Assembly (NCBI GenBank): GCA_965219125.1
Contig: CBDCMO010000002.1
Location: 1,116,001-1,180,000 of the forward strand
DNA: 64,000 nt
From: JBBSOK01 sp965219125
GTDB taxonomy: Bacteria; Bacteroidota; Bacteroidia; Flavobacteriales; Flavobacteriaceae
Direction of reading: 5' to 3'
In this document: positions 24,082-32,914 of the stretch, one piece after another
Layout: each line of letters opens with the position of its first letter
Position numbering within the stretch: position 1 is the stretch's first letter
Made by a program: the position numbers and the translations under genes
The notes under the pieces: model-generated
Databases searched by the model: none
What the model saw: the letters and a program-made list of their open reading frames with translations, nothing else
What the model was told of the DNA's origin: nothing

Positions 24082-24924
24082 GTGAAGCAAATTTTTGATA
24101 ACATATCAGCTTTGTGCAGTATGCAAGTAACCAAAAGTTACAGCACCTCATTTTCTATGGCCACAAAGATGTTGGCACCTTCCATTAGGCAAGATATTTA
24201 CAATCTATATGGTTTTGTGAGATTGGCAGATGAAATAGTAGATTCTTTTCAAGAATACCACCAAGAGCAACTTTTTGCCCAATTTGAAATAGATTTAGAA
24301 AGTGCGCTTACCCAAAAAATAAGTTTGAATCCCTTACTTAATTCTTTTCAACATACTGTTTCAAAATATGGAATTGAAAGAGAATTGATAGACGATTTTA
24401 TGAAAAGCATGAAATTAGATCTTCATAAAAGTGTTTATAAAACAAAGGAAGAATACGAAGAATATATTTACGGCTCCGCAGATGTCGTTGGCTTAATGTG
24501 TCTAAAAGTTTTTGTGCAGGGAAACACAAAGATGTATGAGAATTTGAAGGATAGTGCGATGCAACTTGGTTCCGCTTTTCAAAAAGTGAATTTTTTAAGG
24601 GATTTAAAGGAAGATTTCGAGACCTTAAATAGAACCTATTTTCCAAATACAAATCTTTCAGCATTAGATGAACAAAGTAAAGATTTAATAATTGCTGAAA
24701 TTGAAGAAAATTTTAAAAAAGGATATCAAGGTATTTTAAATTTACCTCCGGAAGCCAAATTTGGTGTTTTTATGGCATATCGCTATTATAGACGATTACT
24801 AAAAAAATTGTCTAAAACTCCAGCAATTGAAATTAAAGACACCCGAATTAGAGTTCCCAATTATGAAAAATTTGGATTGCTTACCAGAAGTTATGTTAAG
24901 TATCAACTTAAACTAGTACGCTAA
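24082..24924 (+). CDS. crtB: phytoene synthase
   Basis: 280 residues from GTG 24082, chosen because the family begins with a short helix before the conserved SYSTSFSMATKML. Substrate-binding Asp-rich motifs are YGFVRLADEIVDSF (first) and NFLRDLKEDFETLNRTYFP (second). It condenses two geranylgeranyl diphosphates into phytoene. It is second in the crt operon, immediately after crtI. Confidence 0.95.
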   Translation: MKQIFDNISALCSMQVTKSYSTSFSMATKMLAPSIRQDIYNLYGFVRLADEIVDSFQEYHQEQLFAQFEIDLESALTQKISLNPLLNSFQHTVSKYGIERELIDDFMKSMKLDLHKSVYKTKEEYEEYIYGSADVVGLMCLKVFVQGNTKMYENLKDSAMQLGSAFQKVNFLRDLKEDFETLNRTYFPNTNLSALDEQSKDLIIAEIEENFKKGYQGILNLPPEAKFGVFMAYRYYRRLLKKLSKTPAIEIKDTRIRVPNYEKFGLLTRSYVKYQLKLVR

Positions 24925-24963
24925 CCAAATTATCCTGAAGTTAATAAGAAAAGATTTTAAAAA

Positions 24964-25416
24964 ATGACAACGCTTTTTTGGATATTAATTTTCCTAACCG
25001 TTTTTTGCATAATGGAATTTATGGCTTGGTTTACCCACAAGTACATAATGCACGGCTTTTTGTGGAAATTACATAAAGACCATCACCACAAAGACCATAG
25101 CAGTTGGTGGGAGCGCAATGATTTCTTCTTCATATTTTATGCAGCCGTTAGTATTTTTTGTTTTGTACGTTGGAGTTATTATGATTTTTGGGCAGGACTA
25201 CCAATTGGACTTGGCATTTTTGCTTATGGTTTGACCTACTTTTTTGTACACGATATTTTCATTCACCAACGTTTCAAAGTGTTTAGAAATGCTAATAATT
25301 GGTATGCAAAAGGTTTGAGAAGAGCACACAAAATACATCATAAACATTTAGGTAAAGGTGACGGTGAATGTTTTGGAATGCTTTTTCCTCCGTTAAGATT
25401 CTTCAAAAAAAGTTGA
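24964..25416 (+). CDS. crtZ: beta-carotene hydroxylase
   Basis: 150 residues, four helices. The four histidine clusters of the di-iron hydroxylase are present: HKYIMH, HKDHHHKDH, HDIFIHQRF and HKIHHKH. It hydroxylates the beta rings of beta-carotene to give zeaxanthin, the usual yellow pigment of flavobacteria. It sits 39 nt after crtB and 1 nt before the cyclase gene. Confidence 0.95.
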   Translation: MTTLFWILIFLTVFCIMEFMAWFTHKYIMHGFLWKLHKDHHHKDHSSWWERNDFFFIFYAAVSIFCFVRWSYYDFWAGLPIGLGIFAYGLTYFFVHDIFIHQRFKVFRNANNWYAKGLRRAHKIHHKHLGKGDGECFGMLFPPLRFFKKS

Positions 25417-25417
25417 G

Positions 25418-26116
25418 ATGCATAGTCTTTATCTTACCATAAATCTTTGCTCTTTTGTGGTTCCTTTTCTCTTCAGTTTTCATCCCAAGCTCAAATTTTA
25501 TAGGAAATGGAAATCATTGTTGCCCGCAACGTTGGTGATGATGGCATTTTATATTTCTTGGGATATTATTTTTACACAGAAGGGTTTTTGGGGATTTAAT
25601 CCAGATTATGTTACAGGCTATCAATTGGGCGGAATGCCTTTTGAGGAATGGCTTTTTTTTCTTTGTATAACTTATTCTTGCATATTTTCATATTACGCCC
25701 TGCTATATTTTTTTCCGAAGATTCCTCTGAGAGATAAAACAACATCTATTATTTACGTGTTTTTACAAACGGCAATGATAGTAAGTCTATTCGCGTTTTA
25801 TGATAGACTTTACACGGCTGTCAATTTCGGATATACATTAGTTTTACTTGCTTTAGTATATAATTTCCAGCGGAAAACACTTAACTCTTTCTTTCCCATT
25901 TTTGCTATAATTTTGATTCCATTTTTAATTGTAAACGGCATTTTAACAGGAACAGGTATTGATGAACCTGTTGTTTGGTATGATAATTCTCAAAATATGG
26001 GCGTGCGCATTCTTACTATTCCTATTGAAGATTCTATGTACGCAATTGGAATGTTACTTACAGTTTTGGTTATTATCAAGTTTCTGGAGGCAAAATTTTG
26101 GAGTGAAAAAAAGTAA
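25418..26116 (+). CDS. lycopene cyclase, CrtYcd heterodimer type fused in one chain
   Basis: 232 residues with six to seven helices arranged as two homologous halves. Each half carries the P-x-E-(E/D) motif of this cyclase family: MPFEEWLFF near residue 74 and IPIEDSMYAIG near residue 202. In actinobacteria the halves are separate CrtYc and CrtYd; in Bacteroidota they are joined. It closes both ends of lycopene to beta-rings, giving beta-carotene for CrtZ. It starts 1 nt after the crtZ stop. Confidence 0.92.
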   Translation: MHSLYLTINLCSFVVPFLFSFHPKLKFYRKWKSLLPATLVMMAFYISWDIIFTQKGFWGFNPDYVTGYQLGGMPFEEWLFFLCITYSCIFSYYALLYFFPKIPLRDKTTSIIYVFLQTAMIVSLFAFYDRLYTAVNFGYTLVLLALVYNFQRKTLNSFFPIFAIILIPFLIVNGILTGTGIDEPVVWYDNSQNMGVRILTIPIEDSMYAIGMLLTVLVIIKFLEAKFWSEKK

Positions 26117-26226
26117 TTTTAATTGTGCTTTTTGCGTTACTTTTTCAATCAGGAATTATATTTTATTTTTAAGACGTTGTGTATATTTATCCAGTAAATA
26201 ACAACCATAAATTTCTTTAAAAGTAT

Positions 26227-26820
26227 ATGATTTATCCTAAGACCGAATTACAAAAAGTGAGCGATATTGTTGGCTATGGCGTTATTGCTACACAATTTAT
26301 ACCTGCCGGAACTATTACTTGGGCATTGGATAAATTTGACAGAAGCTTCTCGCCTGCCCAAGTGGCGAAGATGGAAGACGTGTACAAGAACATAATAGAT
26401 TTTTATTCTTATCGCGACCGTAACGGAAACTATATTTTGTGTTGGGACAATGGCCGTTATGTAAACCACAGCTTTAACAGCAATTGTCTTACAACGGCTT
26501 ACGGTTTTGAAATTGCAATACGTGATATACAAGTTGGTGAAGAACTTACTGATGATTATGGTTATCTAAACATTTCTGAACCCTTTAAAGGTATTGATGA
26601 AGGCACAGATAGAAAGATAGTATATCCTGACGATTTGCTGCATTTTCACGAAGTGTGGGACAAACAATTATTGCATGTTTTTAATAAAATTGTTTCTTTA
26701 GACCAACCTTTAAAACATTTAATTCCTAACGATATTTGGGAGCACGTAAAATTGATTACCGAAGGAAAAGCAGAAATGGCTTCAATTTTAGATAATTATT
26801 TTGAAGCAGAACCCAAATGA
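26227..26820 (+). CDS. SET-domain protein (putative protein lysine methyltransferase)
   Basis: 197 residues. SET motifs occur in order: GYGVIATQFIPAGTITW near residues 17-33 (SAM site), YVNHSFNSNC near 78-87 (the NHS motif of the SAM pocket), and GEELTDDYGYL near 104-114 (catalytic Tyr region). The SET fold transfers methyl groups from SAM to lysines; bacterial targets of such small free-standing SET proteins are mostly unknown. It is 110 nt after the cyclase on the same strand and could be the last operon gene or separate. A eukaryote-like origin is commonly suggested for these genes, but base composition matches its neighbours. Confidence 0.85.
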   Translation: MIYPKTELQKVSDIVGYGVIATQFIPAGTITWALDKFDRSFSPAQVAKMEDVYKNIIDFYSYRDRNGNYILCWDNGRYVNHSFNSNCLTTAYGFEIAIRDIQVGEELTDDYGYLNISEPFKGIDEGTDRKIVYPDDLLHFHEVWDKQLLHVFNKIVSLDQPLKHLIPNDIWEHVKLITEGKAEMASILDNYFEAEPK

Positions 26821-26830
26821 GATTAGCCTA

Positions 26831-27391
26831 TTATTCTGAAAGCAATTTGTCCAACAAATTTCTTATTTCTTCACTATTCCAATCTGCCGCGCCGGTTTCT
26901 TTTATCACAATTTCGCCCGTCTTTGAAATTAAATAAGTTGTTGGTAGTGCTTCAGTTGAAAGGATTTTGGGGATTGTTGTGCTCTCACTGAAAATAGGAA
27001 ATGTATATCCTTTCTTACTTGCAAACTGCTGAAGCACACTTTTTTCTTCCGAAGAAACAAAATAGAAATCTACCCTATCGCCAAAATTTTCATATAATTT
27101 TTGAAGTGAAGGCATTTCAGCCAAACAAGGTGGACACCAAGTTGCCCACATATTTATAAGTACAACCTTGTTTTTACTTTGCTGAAGATTTTCAAATTTG
27201 TCTTCAGCATTTGATAACTGCCAATTATAATCCAAAAGCTTTTCACGGTTATTAATTTCAACTTCATTTGGACTCGTGGCAATTAATCTTTGCACAAAAA
27301 CACGAATAGGAGTGCCTGTTTGCGGGACAAAGAGTGCAACCATCGCAACCAAGAAAAGCATATTGCCCCAATTCTTTTTTAGAAATTCCAT
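26831..27391 (-). CDS. TlpA/ResA-like membrane-anchored thioredoxin
   Basis: 186 residues. An N-terminal helix (residues 9-24) anchors the protein with the thioredoxin domain outside the inner membrane. The redox motif is W85-C86-P87-P88-C89 in WATWCPPCLAEMP, and the cis-Pro follows in EALPTTYLI. Proteins of this kind reduce disulfides during cytochrome c maturation or in the periplasm generally. It is convergent with the SET gene and lies downstream of a palindromic repeat that separates it from aconitase. Confidence 0.88.
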   Translation of the reverse strand: MEFLKKNWGNMLFLVAMVALFVPQTGTPIRVFVQRLIATSPNEVEINNREKLLDYNWQLSNAEDKFENLQQSKNKVVLINMWATWCPPCLAEMPSLQKLYENFGDRVDFYFVSSEEKSVLQQFASKKGYTFPIFSESTTIPKILSTEALPTTYLISKTGEIVIKETGAADWNSEEIRNLLDKLLSE

Positions 27392-27407
27392 TTTTTATTA
27401 AAATATA

Positions 27408-27440
27408 AAACCTGACAGGTTTTTGAAACCTGTCAGGTTT
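27408..27440. repeat. 33-bp palindromic element, likely transcription end of aconitase
   Basis: AAACCTGACAGGTTT (27408-27422) and AAACCTGTCAGGTTT (27426-27440) are perfect complements around a 3-nt loop; each arm is itself a near palindrome. Elements of this sequence are familiar as dispersed repeats of Bacteroidota genomes. Here it sits between the acnA stop and the TlpA-like gene and could end transcription. Confidence 0.75.
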
Positions 27441-27460
27441 GGTAAAAAAATCTGTAAAAT

Positions 27461-29725
27461 TTAAGCGTTCTGTTCCTTGATTAAATTTAAAGCTGAACCT
27501 TTTCTGTACCATTTTATTTGAGCAGCGTTATATGTATGATTCACTTTTATTGAATCTTTACTTCCGTCTTCGTGAACAACTTCAATAGTTAACGGCGTAT
27601 CGGGTGCAAAATCTTTTATATCAACAAAATTAAACGTATCATCTTCTTGGATTTTATCATAATCAGCTTCATTAGCAAACGTTAAGCCCAACATACCTTG
27701 TTTTTTAAGGTTTGTTTCGTGAATTCTGGCAAAACTCTTTACCAAAACTGCAGCTACACCCAAAAATCTGGGTTGCATTGCAGCGTGTTCACGAGAAGAA
27801 CCTTCCCCATAATTATGGTCGCCAACTACGATGGTTTTAATTCCTTTTGCTTTGTACTCTCGTTGAACATCTGGCACTCCACCATATTCGCCAGTTAGCT
27901 GATTTTTTACAAAATTAGTTTTCTTGTTGAAAGCATTTACAGCACCAATTAATGTATTATTCGAAATATTATCTAAGTGACCTCTATAACGTAACCAAGG
28001 TCCAGCCATACTAATATGGTCTGTTGTACACTTACCGAAAGCTTTAATAAGCAATTTCATGCCTTGTAATTCGCTATCTTTTAATGGCTCAAAAGGTGTT
28101 AGTAATTCTAGTCTTTCGCTGTCGCCTGCAACTTTTACTACAACGCCACTTCCATCTTCATCGGGCGCTAAATAGCCGTTGTCATCTACTTCAAAACCTT
28201 TTGGTGGCAACTCAATACCTCTTGGTTCTTCCAATTTTACTTGTTCGCCGTCTTCGTTTAATAAGGTATCATTCATTGGATCGAAATCCAGTCTTCCCGA
28301 AATTGCGATTGCTGCAACCATTTCTGGGGAACCAACAAAAGCGTGGGTGTTTGGATTGCCATCGGCACGTTTTGAGAAGTTACGGTTGAAAGAATGTACG
28401 ATTGTATTTTTCTCATCGCCTTTACGGTCACTTCTGTCCCATTGTCCAATGCACGGTCCGCAGGCATTTGTGAATATTGTTGCTCCAAGATTTTCAAAAA
28501 CCTGAAGTAAACCATCACGTTCTGCCGTAAATCTGATTTGCTCTGAACCTGGATTGATTCCGAAGTCGCTTTTTGGTTTTAATTTTTTATCGATTGCTTG
28601 TTGTGCGATGGAGGCTGCACGCGTTAAATCTTCATAAGAAGAGTTTGTACACGAACCGATTAATCCCCAATCTACTTTTATTGGCCAATCGTTTTTCTTT
28701 GCTTTTTCACCCAATTCGCCAACTGGAGTTGCTAAATCTGGTGTAAACGGACCATTTAAATGTGGTCTTAAAGTATTTAAATCTATTTCAATTACTTGGT
28801 CAAAATATTGTTCTGGGTTTTCGTAAACCTCATCATCACCTGTTAAATAGGGTCTGATTTTGTTTGCTTCATCTGCAATAGCACTACGGTCTGTTGCTCT
28901 TAGGAAACGTTCCATAGCATCATCATAACCGAAAGTTGATGTGGTTGCGCCAATTTCGGCACCCATATTACAGATTGTTCCTTTTCCTGTACACGAAAGA
29001 TTTTTTGCTCCTGGACCGAAATATTCAACAATTGCGCCTGTTCCCCCTTTTACGGTAAGGATTCCGGCTACCTTCAAAATAACATCTTTTGAAGCTGTCC
29101 AACCATTTAATTTGCCTGTAAGTTTTACGCCGATTAGCTTTGGAAATTTAAGTTCCCAAGCCATTCCTGCCATTACATCTACTGCATCTGCACCACCAAC
29201 GCCTATTGCAACCATTCCCAAACCACCTGCATTTACAGTGTGGCTGTCTGTACCAATCATCATTCCGCCAGGGAAAGCGTAGTTTTCTAATACAACTTGG
29301 TGAATAATCCCTGCCCCAGGTCTCCAAAAACCGATACCATATTTATTTGAAACAGATTCAAGAAAATCGAATACTTCGTTGCTTGTTTCATTGGCACGTT
29401 TTAAATCTTTTTCGGCGCCTTGTTTTGCTTGTATTAAGTGATCACAATGCACCGTTGTTGGTACCGCAACATTCTTTTTACCGGCTTGCATAAATTGTAA
29501 CAAAGCCATTTGCGCTGTGGCATCTTGACAGGCGATACGGTCTGGAGCAAAATCTACATAATCTTTTCCTCTTGTAAAGGCTTTATCTGCGGTGCCGTCC
29601 CAAAGGTGGGAATAGAGAATTTTTTCTGAAAGTGTAAGTGGTTTTCCAACAAGCTCGCGTGCTTTATCTACGCGCTCCGCCATTTGGGAATAGACCTTTT
29701 TGATCATATCTATATCGAATGCCAT
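27461..29725 (-). CDS. aconitate hydratase, mitochondrial type
   Basis: 754 residues. The three cluster-ligand cysteines are in KNLSCTGKGTICNMG region and NACGPCIGQWDR. The swivel domain near the C-terminus carries GDHNYGEGSSREHAAMQPRFLGVAAVLVKSFARIH, where the active-site Ser and Arg lie. Length and the sequence around YGIGFWRPGAGIIHQ match the mitochondrial-type (not AcnA/IRP or AcnB) group found in Bacteroidota. It isomerises citrate to isocitrate in the TCA cycle. It appears to be monocistronic. Confidence 0.95.
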   Translation of the reverse strand: MAFDIDMIKKVYSQMAERVDKARELVGKPLTLSEKILYSHLWDGTADKAFTRGKDYVDFAPDRIACQDATAQMALLQFMQAGKKNVAVPTTVHCDHLIQAKQGAEKDLKRANETSNEVFDFLESVSNKYGIGFWRPGAGIIHQVVLENYAFPGGMMIGTDSHTVNAGGLGMVAIGVGGADAVDVMAGMAWELKFPKLIGVKLTGKLNGWTASKDVILKVAGILTVKGGTGAIVEYFGPGAKNLSCTGKGTICNMGAEIGATTSTFGYDDAMERFLRATDRSAIADEANKIRPYLTGDDEVYENPEQYFDQVIEIDLNTLRPHLNGPFTPDLATPVGELGEKAKKNDWPIKVDWGLIGSCTNSSYEDLTRAASIAQQAIDKKLKPKSDFGINPGSEQIRFTAERDGLLQVFENLGATIFTNACGPCIGQWDRSDRKGDEKNTIVHSFNRNFSKRADGNPNTHAFVGSPEMVAAIAISGRLDFDPMNDTLLNEDGEQVKLEEPRGIELPPKGFEVDDNGYLAPDEDGSGVVVKVAGDSERLELLTPFEPLKDSELQGMKLLIKAFGKCTTDHISMAGPWLRYRGHLDNISNNTLIGAVNAFNKKTNFVKNQLTGEYGGVPDVQREYKAKGIKTIVVGDHNYGEGSSREHAAMQPRFLGVAAVLVKSFARIHETNLKKQGMLGLTFANEADYDKIQEDDTFNFVDIKDFAPDTPLTIEVVHEDGSKDSIKVNHTYNAAQIKWYRKGSALNLIKEQNA

Positions 29726-29945
29726 AATTTTGGTTTTAGTTTTTTACTATATAAATGCGTGCAATCCTACGATTTACAAGCCTTGCGAAGATACTAAAAT
29801 TAAAAAGATTTTAAAAATATGGTGGGGTATTTTGCGTTTTTATAACAATACTTCAAAAAATGATAGATACTAATTTGAATTATTTAGGGATTGTTACTTT
29901 TTAGTGTTTAAAATTATGAAAGTTGGAATTGCATAGAAGTTGAAC

Positions 29946-29961
29946 GCCCGCTGTTGCGGGC
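29946..29961. terminator. GC-rich hairpin at the end of the orphan gene
   Basis: GCCCGC (29946-29951) / GCGGGC (29956-29961) with a TGTT loop, 8 nt beyond the stop codon of the minus-strand gene at 29969. A T-rich run follows only on the plus side, so it would end transcription most efficiently in that direction. Confidence 0.5.
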
Positions 29962-29968
29962 ATTTATT

Positions 29969-30673
29969 TTAGATTTTATATCCTTTTATGAGTTTGTATT
30001 CTGAGGATTGGGCGCCGTATTGGGATTTTACGGTGTCCTTAATGGTTTGGGAACGCTTGGAGAGGGTGTCGTACTCTTTTTGACGATTATCTGTAAGTGG
30101 TGTTAGTTGGCTGAATGTTGTTGTAACCCTTGTATTAGCAGCATTTAAATCTTCTAACTTTACTTTGAGTTTTGGTATAGTGATATCTGGATTTGTTGGA
30201 CTGTAATCTTGACCAAAAGATGTTAACGTAGCTATAATATTTTCAAAATTTTGGGTTTGGCTACCAAAAGATCGATGGGAATTAGATACGAACTCGCCCT
30301 CATCATTTCTTTTTAGTTTTGTTGTGCTCTCTCCCCTAATTTGGTTAATTAGGCTTGTAATTTTTTCTGTTTGCGGGGATTGTTTACCAAACTTTGCCTT
30401 TGTAAACGCCAAAATTGGTGATAAAGTTTTAATAAGGGAAGTAGGGCTTTTTATAAATTGTGATTGACGCGCATCTACCGCTACTGTGTAATTTGATGCT
30501 GCCGTTGCGATTGAGCTATTTTCTATTTTTAATTGTGCAATAAATGCACTGTAGGCTGGTATCGCAGTTTCTGGCGTTAGTGCCACGTAGCCTGCATATG
30601 TTGAAACTTGTGTTGCCATTTGCTCTGCATTATAAATGCGTGAGCCGAACGTTCTTTCTGATGCTGATGCCAT
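29969..30673 (-). CDS. uncharacterised soluble helical protein
   Basis: 234 residues, no signal peptide and no membrane segment. The chain is Ser/Thr/Gln-rich and predicted mainly helical: MASASERTFGSRIYNAEQMATQV at the start, then coiled stretches such as TKLKRNDEGEF and KEYDTLSKRSQTIKDTVKSQYG at the end. It lacks any motif I recognise. The shape (no Cys, long amphipathic helices, Gly-Tyr-rich end) suggests a small four-helix or coiled-coil protein. It stands alone at the border of the accessory island, back to back with the 21-bp minisatellite. Function unknown. Confidence 0.6.
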   Translation of the reverse strand: MASASERTFGSRIYNAEQMATQVSTYAGYVALTPETAIPAYSAFIAQLKIENSSIATAASNYTVAVDARQSQFIKSPTSLIKTLSPILAFTKAKFGKQSPQTEKITSLINQIRGESTTKLKRNDEGEFVSNSHRSFGSQTQNFENIIATLTSFGQDYSPTNPDITIPKLKVKLEDLNAANTRVTTTFSQLTPLTDNRQKEYDTLSKRSQTIKDTVKSQYGAQSSEYKLIKGYKI

Positions 30674-30819
30674 AGGATTTGGGTTTTTTAGAATTATTTA
30701 TACATATTTTTAATTTTGGTTTGGGGAGAAATAAATATAAAATGGATTTTAGTAATTTCAAAATTATTTCTTATTAATTTTTTACCGATTTGTAGGTTAT
30801 ATAATTGACTGTGTATGCT

Positions 30820-31068
30820 TTACAACTAACTATACCATTGTTACAATTGGCTATGTTTGAGTTGCAATTGGCTATGTGCGAGTTGCAACTGTCTATGTGT
30901 GAGTTACAATTGGCTATGTGCGAGTTGCAATTAGCTGTGTGTGAGTTGCAATTGGCTATGTGTGAGTTGCAATTGGCTGTGTGTGGGTTGCAATTGGCTA
31001 TGTGTGAGTTGCAATTGGCTGTGTGTGGGTTGCAATTGGCTATGTGTGAGTTGTAATTAGCTGTACAA
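30820..31068 (+). repeat. 21-bp minisatellite, about 11-12 units
   Basis: Units such as TTGCAATTGGCTATGTGTGAG start at 30841 and recur every 21 bp to 31050, with degenerate units at both ends (30820-30840, 31051-31068). Variant units alternate GCTATGTGTGAG with GCTGTGTGTGGG. Because 21 is a multiple of 3, one frame stays open through the array and would read (LQLAMCE)n, but there is no independent support for translation. The 515-nt gap 30674-31189 holds otherwise only AT-rich sequence and a REP-like element. Confidence 0.9.
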
Positions 31069-31151
31069 GACTTACAAGGAGAGTGGCGCTAGATTAATAT
31101 TGAGTTGCGCTGTGATTAGGTGGTATTGTAAAAGTAATGAATTAGTAGATG

Positions 31152-31188
31152 TGTAGGGACACGCGTTTCAAAGGGGCAGCCGTGGGGG
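31152..31188 (+). repeat. REP-like element, copy 1 (TAGGGACACGCGTT)
   Basis: Begins TAGGGACACGCGTTTCAAA and ends with a G-run. The same opening 14 bases followed by a similar end occur at 33167-33202. In the second copy the GC arms pair (CGCGTT GCAA ACGCG); here the downstream arm is changed to GGGGC. It abuts the 3' end of the gene at 31190. Confidence 0.6.
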
Positions 31189-31189
31189 G

Positions 31190-32464
31190 TTATTGATCTT
31201 CGTAAAATCCAACTATTGAGTCTTTTATTTGCGGCTCTTCCTTACTTGCATCTTTTATAATTTTTCGTTGAATTGAAATCTCATAAATTTTCGTAAATAC
31301 AATTTGCTCCGAACCTTCTCTAATTTGTTTATCAAAGTAGCCCGTGAATTGCTCTTCGTCATTGCTTATGAAAGTGAAATGTCCTGTATCACAATTTATT
31401 GCTCTAAATTTGCCTTTTTTCTTAAAGTTATCATCGCTAGTTGTATTGAGATTATCTATGTCGTTAGCAATTTTATTAGCAAGATTATAGTTGATTCTTT
31501 GATTGTAATTCAGTTCCTTTTTATCCGAAACCCACGAAATGTCAATATCTAACTCTAATGAATATATTTCTTTTAGAAGTCCTTTGAAAGCAGAAATAGT
31601 ATATTCACTATGCTTGATGTATTCGTCTTTCAATTTGTGAGGTTCAACACTATTATTTAGTAACGCAAATGTGTCATTTGCAATTTTTTCACTGCTTGAA
31701 AGTTCATTAAATAAGTTTATGTCGGATTGGAAAGGACGAATTAGTAGGCTGTACGAAGCAGCTAAACTTCCAACAACTTCTGAATGAGCGTAAATAAATT
31801 TATCTTTATTATGCTTATTTTTCAAATCTATCGTCCCTCTTTCTTTACCAATCAAAACATCTAACGCAACATTTTCATATAAATTCTCAAACTTAATTAA
31901 TGTCTTTCCTAATGTCTCTGTTTTGATAGTTCCAAAACCAACCCCGTCTCCCTTTTTAATATGAAGATTATAAATTTCCGATTTTTTTTGTGTAGCAAAC
32001 TCTTTTACAACATCTGCAAGATCAATGTTAGTGTCAATATTATTTAAATCTAACATTTGGTCAATTTTAGAAAAATCTACAATATCTTCTTTCCTTAAAG
32101 CAAAATTTGAAGATGGCAGATACGATGTTGGAATTTTGTTTGTTGAGACAACACTAAAATCTGAGACATCATTTACTGAATCATCTTGAAAGTAAGCCAA
32201 GCCATCACTTGAATTTCTTATTAACTCTAAGTGAGTTAATTTGTTTGTTAAAAACCTTGCGACATTTTCCTTAGTTGTTTTATAGTAAAAATATCTATCA
32301 GTCTTGCCATCATCAGAACAATCAGCCCATTCCTTAATAATAAGATTATCATTTGTATCGAAGTAAAGAGTAGTTGTAGGAAATTCCGCAAAGAGAATTG
32401 TCCCAATTTCTTGTGATAATTCAATCTGTCTTTTATTAACCGCTATGCCAAAAAGATTTTCCAT
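31190..32464 (-). CDS. unrecognised 424-residue protein, first described partner of a two-gene unit
   Basis: Soluble, acidic and charged, with no signal peptide. The N-terminal ~110 residues (TTTLYFDTNDNLIIKEWADC, then YFYYKTTKENVARFLTNKL) look like a small mixed alpha/beta domain of the DUF6575 kind, but I hold that only weakly. The C-terminal ~70 residues (KGKFRAINCDTGHFTFIS, QFTGYFDKQIREG) look like an SH3-like beta barrel. It follows the 133-residue gene by 1 nt and shares its strand, so the two are almost surely translationally coupled. Position in an accessory island fits a defence or toxin/antitoxin-type role, which is inference only. Confidence 0.6.
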   Translation of the reverse strand: MENLFGIAVNKRQIELSQEIGTILFAEFPTTTLYFDTNDNLIIKEWADCSDDGKTDRYFYYKTTKENVARFLTNKLTHLELIRNSSDGLAYFQDDSVNDVSDFSVVSTNKIPTSYLPSSNFALRKEDIVDFSKIDQMLDLNNIDTNIDLADVVKEFATQKKSEIYNLHIKKGDGVGFGTIKTETLGKTLIKFENLYENVALDVLIGKERGTIDLKNKHNKDKFIYAHSEVVGSLAASYSLLIRPFQSDINLFNELSSSEKIANDTFALLNNSVEPHKLKDEYIKHSEYTISAFKGLLKEIYSLELDIDISWVSDKKELNYNQRINYNLANKIANDIDNLNTTSDDNFKKKGKFRAINCDTGHFTFISNDEEQFTGYFDKQIREGSEQIVFTKIYEISIQRKIIKDASKEEPQIKDSIVGFYEDQ

Positions 32465-32465
32465 T

Positions 32466-32867
32466 TTAAGCTATACTTTCTAAGACTGTAAATTTATGCT
32501 TTAATTCTACGTTTTGATATACAAAAAAGTCAAAGTGTTTTATTTCGTCAGGTTCTCCTGCAATACCGTCAACCTTTTCCAATGTTCCTGACGAAATATG
32601 TGTTCCTAATTTTTTAAATAATTTTTCTCTGTTTGAAGTAAGCTCTTTTAGTCTTTTTATTCCTGCATCTTTTTTAGTAAAAAATGAAAGGGCAAATCCT
32701 AAACAATTATCCTGTTTACGTTTAGAGTCATTGATGTAAATTGGTTCAAAATTTCTAATGTCATTTATGTCTTCAAATGTCCATCGGAAGGATTCTAACT
32801 CGATTTCTTTAAACTTAGTCAGGTCGCAGTCAAATTTGGCAACTTCGTTTTGATATTTTAAATCCAT
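32466..32867 (-). CDS. unrecognised 133-residue protein coupled to the 424-residue partner
   Basis: Soluble protein with no signal peptide or membrane helix. Visible features are W29-T-F-E-D-I-N-D, a central NCLGFALSFFTKKDAG segment, and a C-terminal strand-rich part HFDFFVYQNVELKHKFTVL. No catalytic motif is seen. It is first gene of the pair, ending 1 nt before the next start. I do not recognise the family; the size ratio of 133 to 424 residues recalls small-plus-large two-gene defence or regulatory modules, but nothing more can be claimed. Confidence 0.6.
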   Translation of the reverse strand: MDLKYQNEVAKFDCDLTKFKEIELESFRWTFEDINDIRNFEPIYINDSKRKQDNCLGFALSFFTKKDAGIKRLKELTSNREKLFKKLGTHISSGTLEKVDGIAGEPDEIKHFDFFVYQNVELKHKFTVLESIA

Positions 32868-32914
32868 ACTTTAATTGTCTGGTGATTGTGGTTTTGAAAC
32901 ATAGCAGCTCACGT

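Noticed and set aside
28084..28505. Genes on the plus strand inside the aconitase gene
   Set aside because: Translations are the antisense of a clearly conserved enzyme and lack any domain.
30805..31056. Protein of LQLAMCE repeats
   Set aside because: The frame is open only because the repeat is a multiple of 3; no ribosome site, no family, and the composition follows the DNA repeat.
30820..31068. CRISPR-like array
   Set aside because: The 21-bp units are contiguous without unique spacers and no cas gene is near; it is a minisatellite.
31190..32867. Kiwa (KwaA/KwaB) defence pair
   Set aside because: The small partner has no membrane helices as KwaA does, and the large one does not show the DUF4868 pattern or length.
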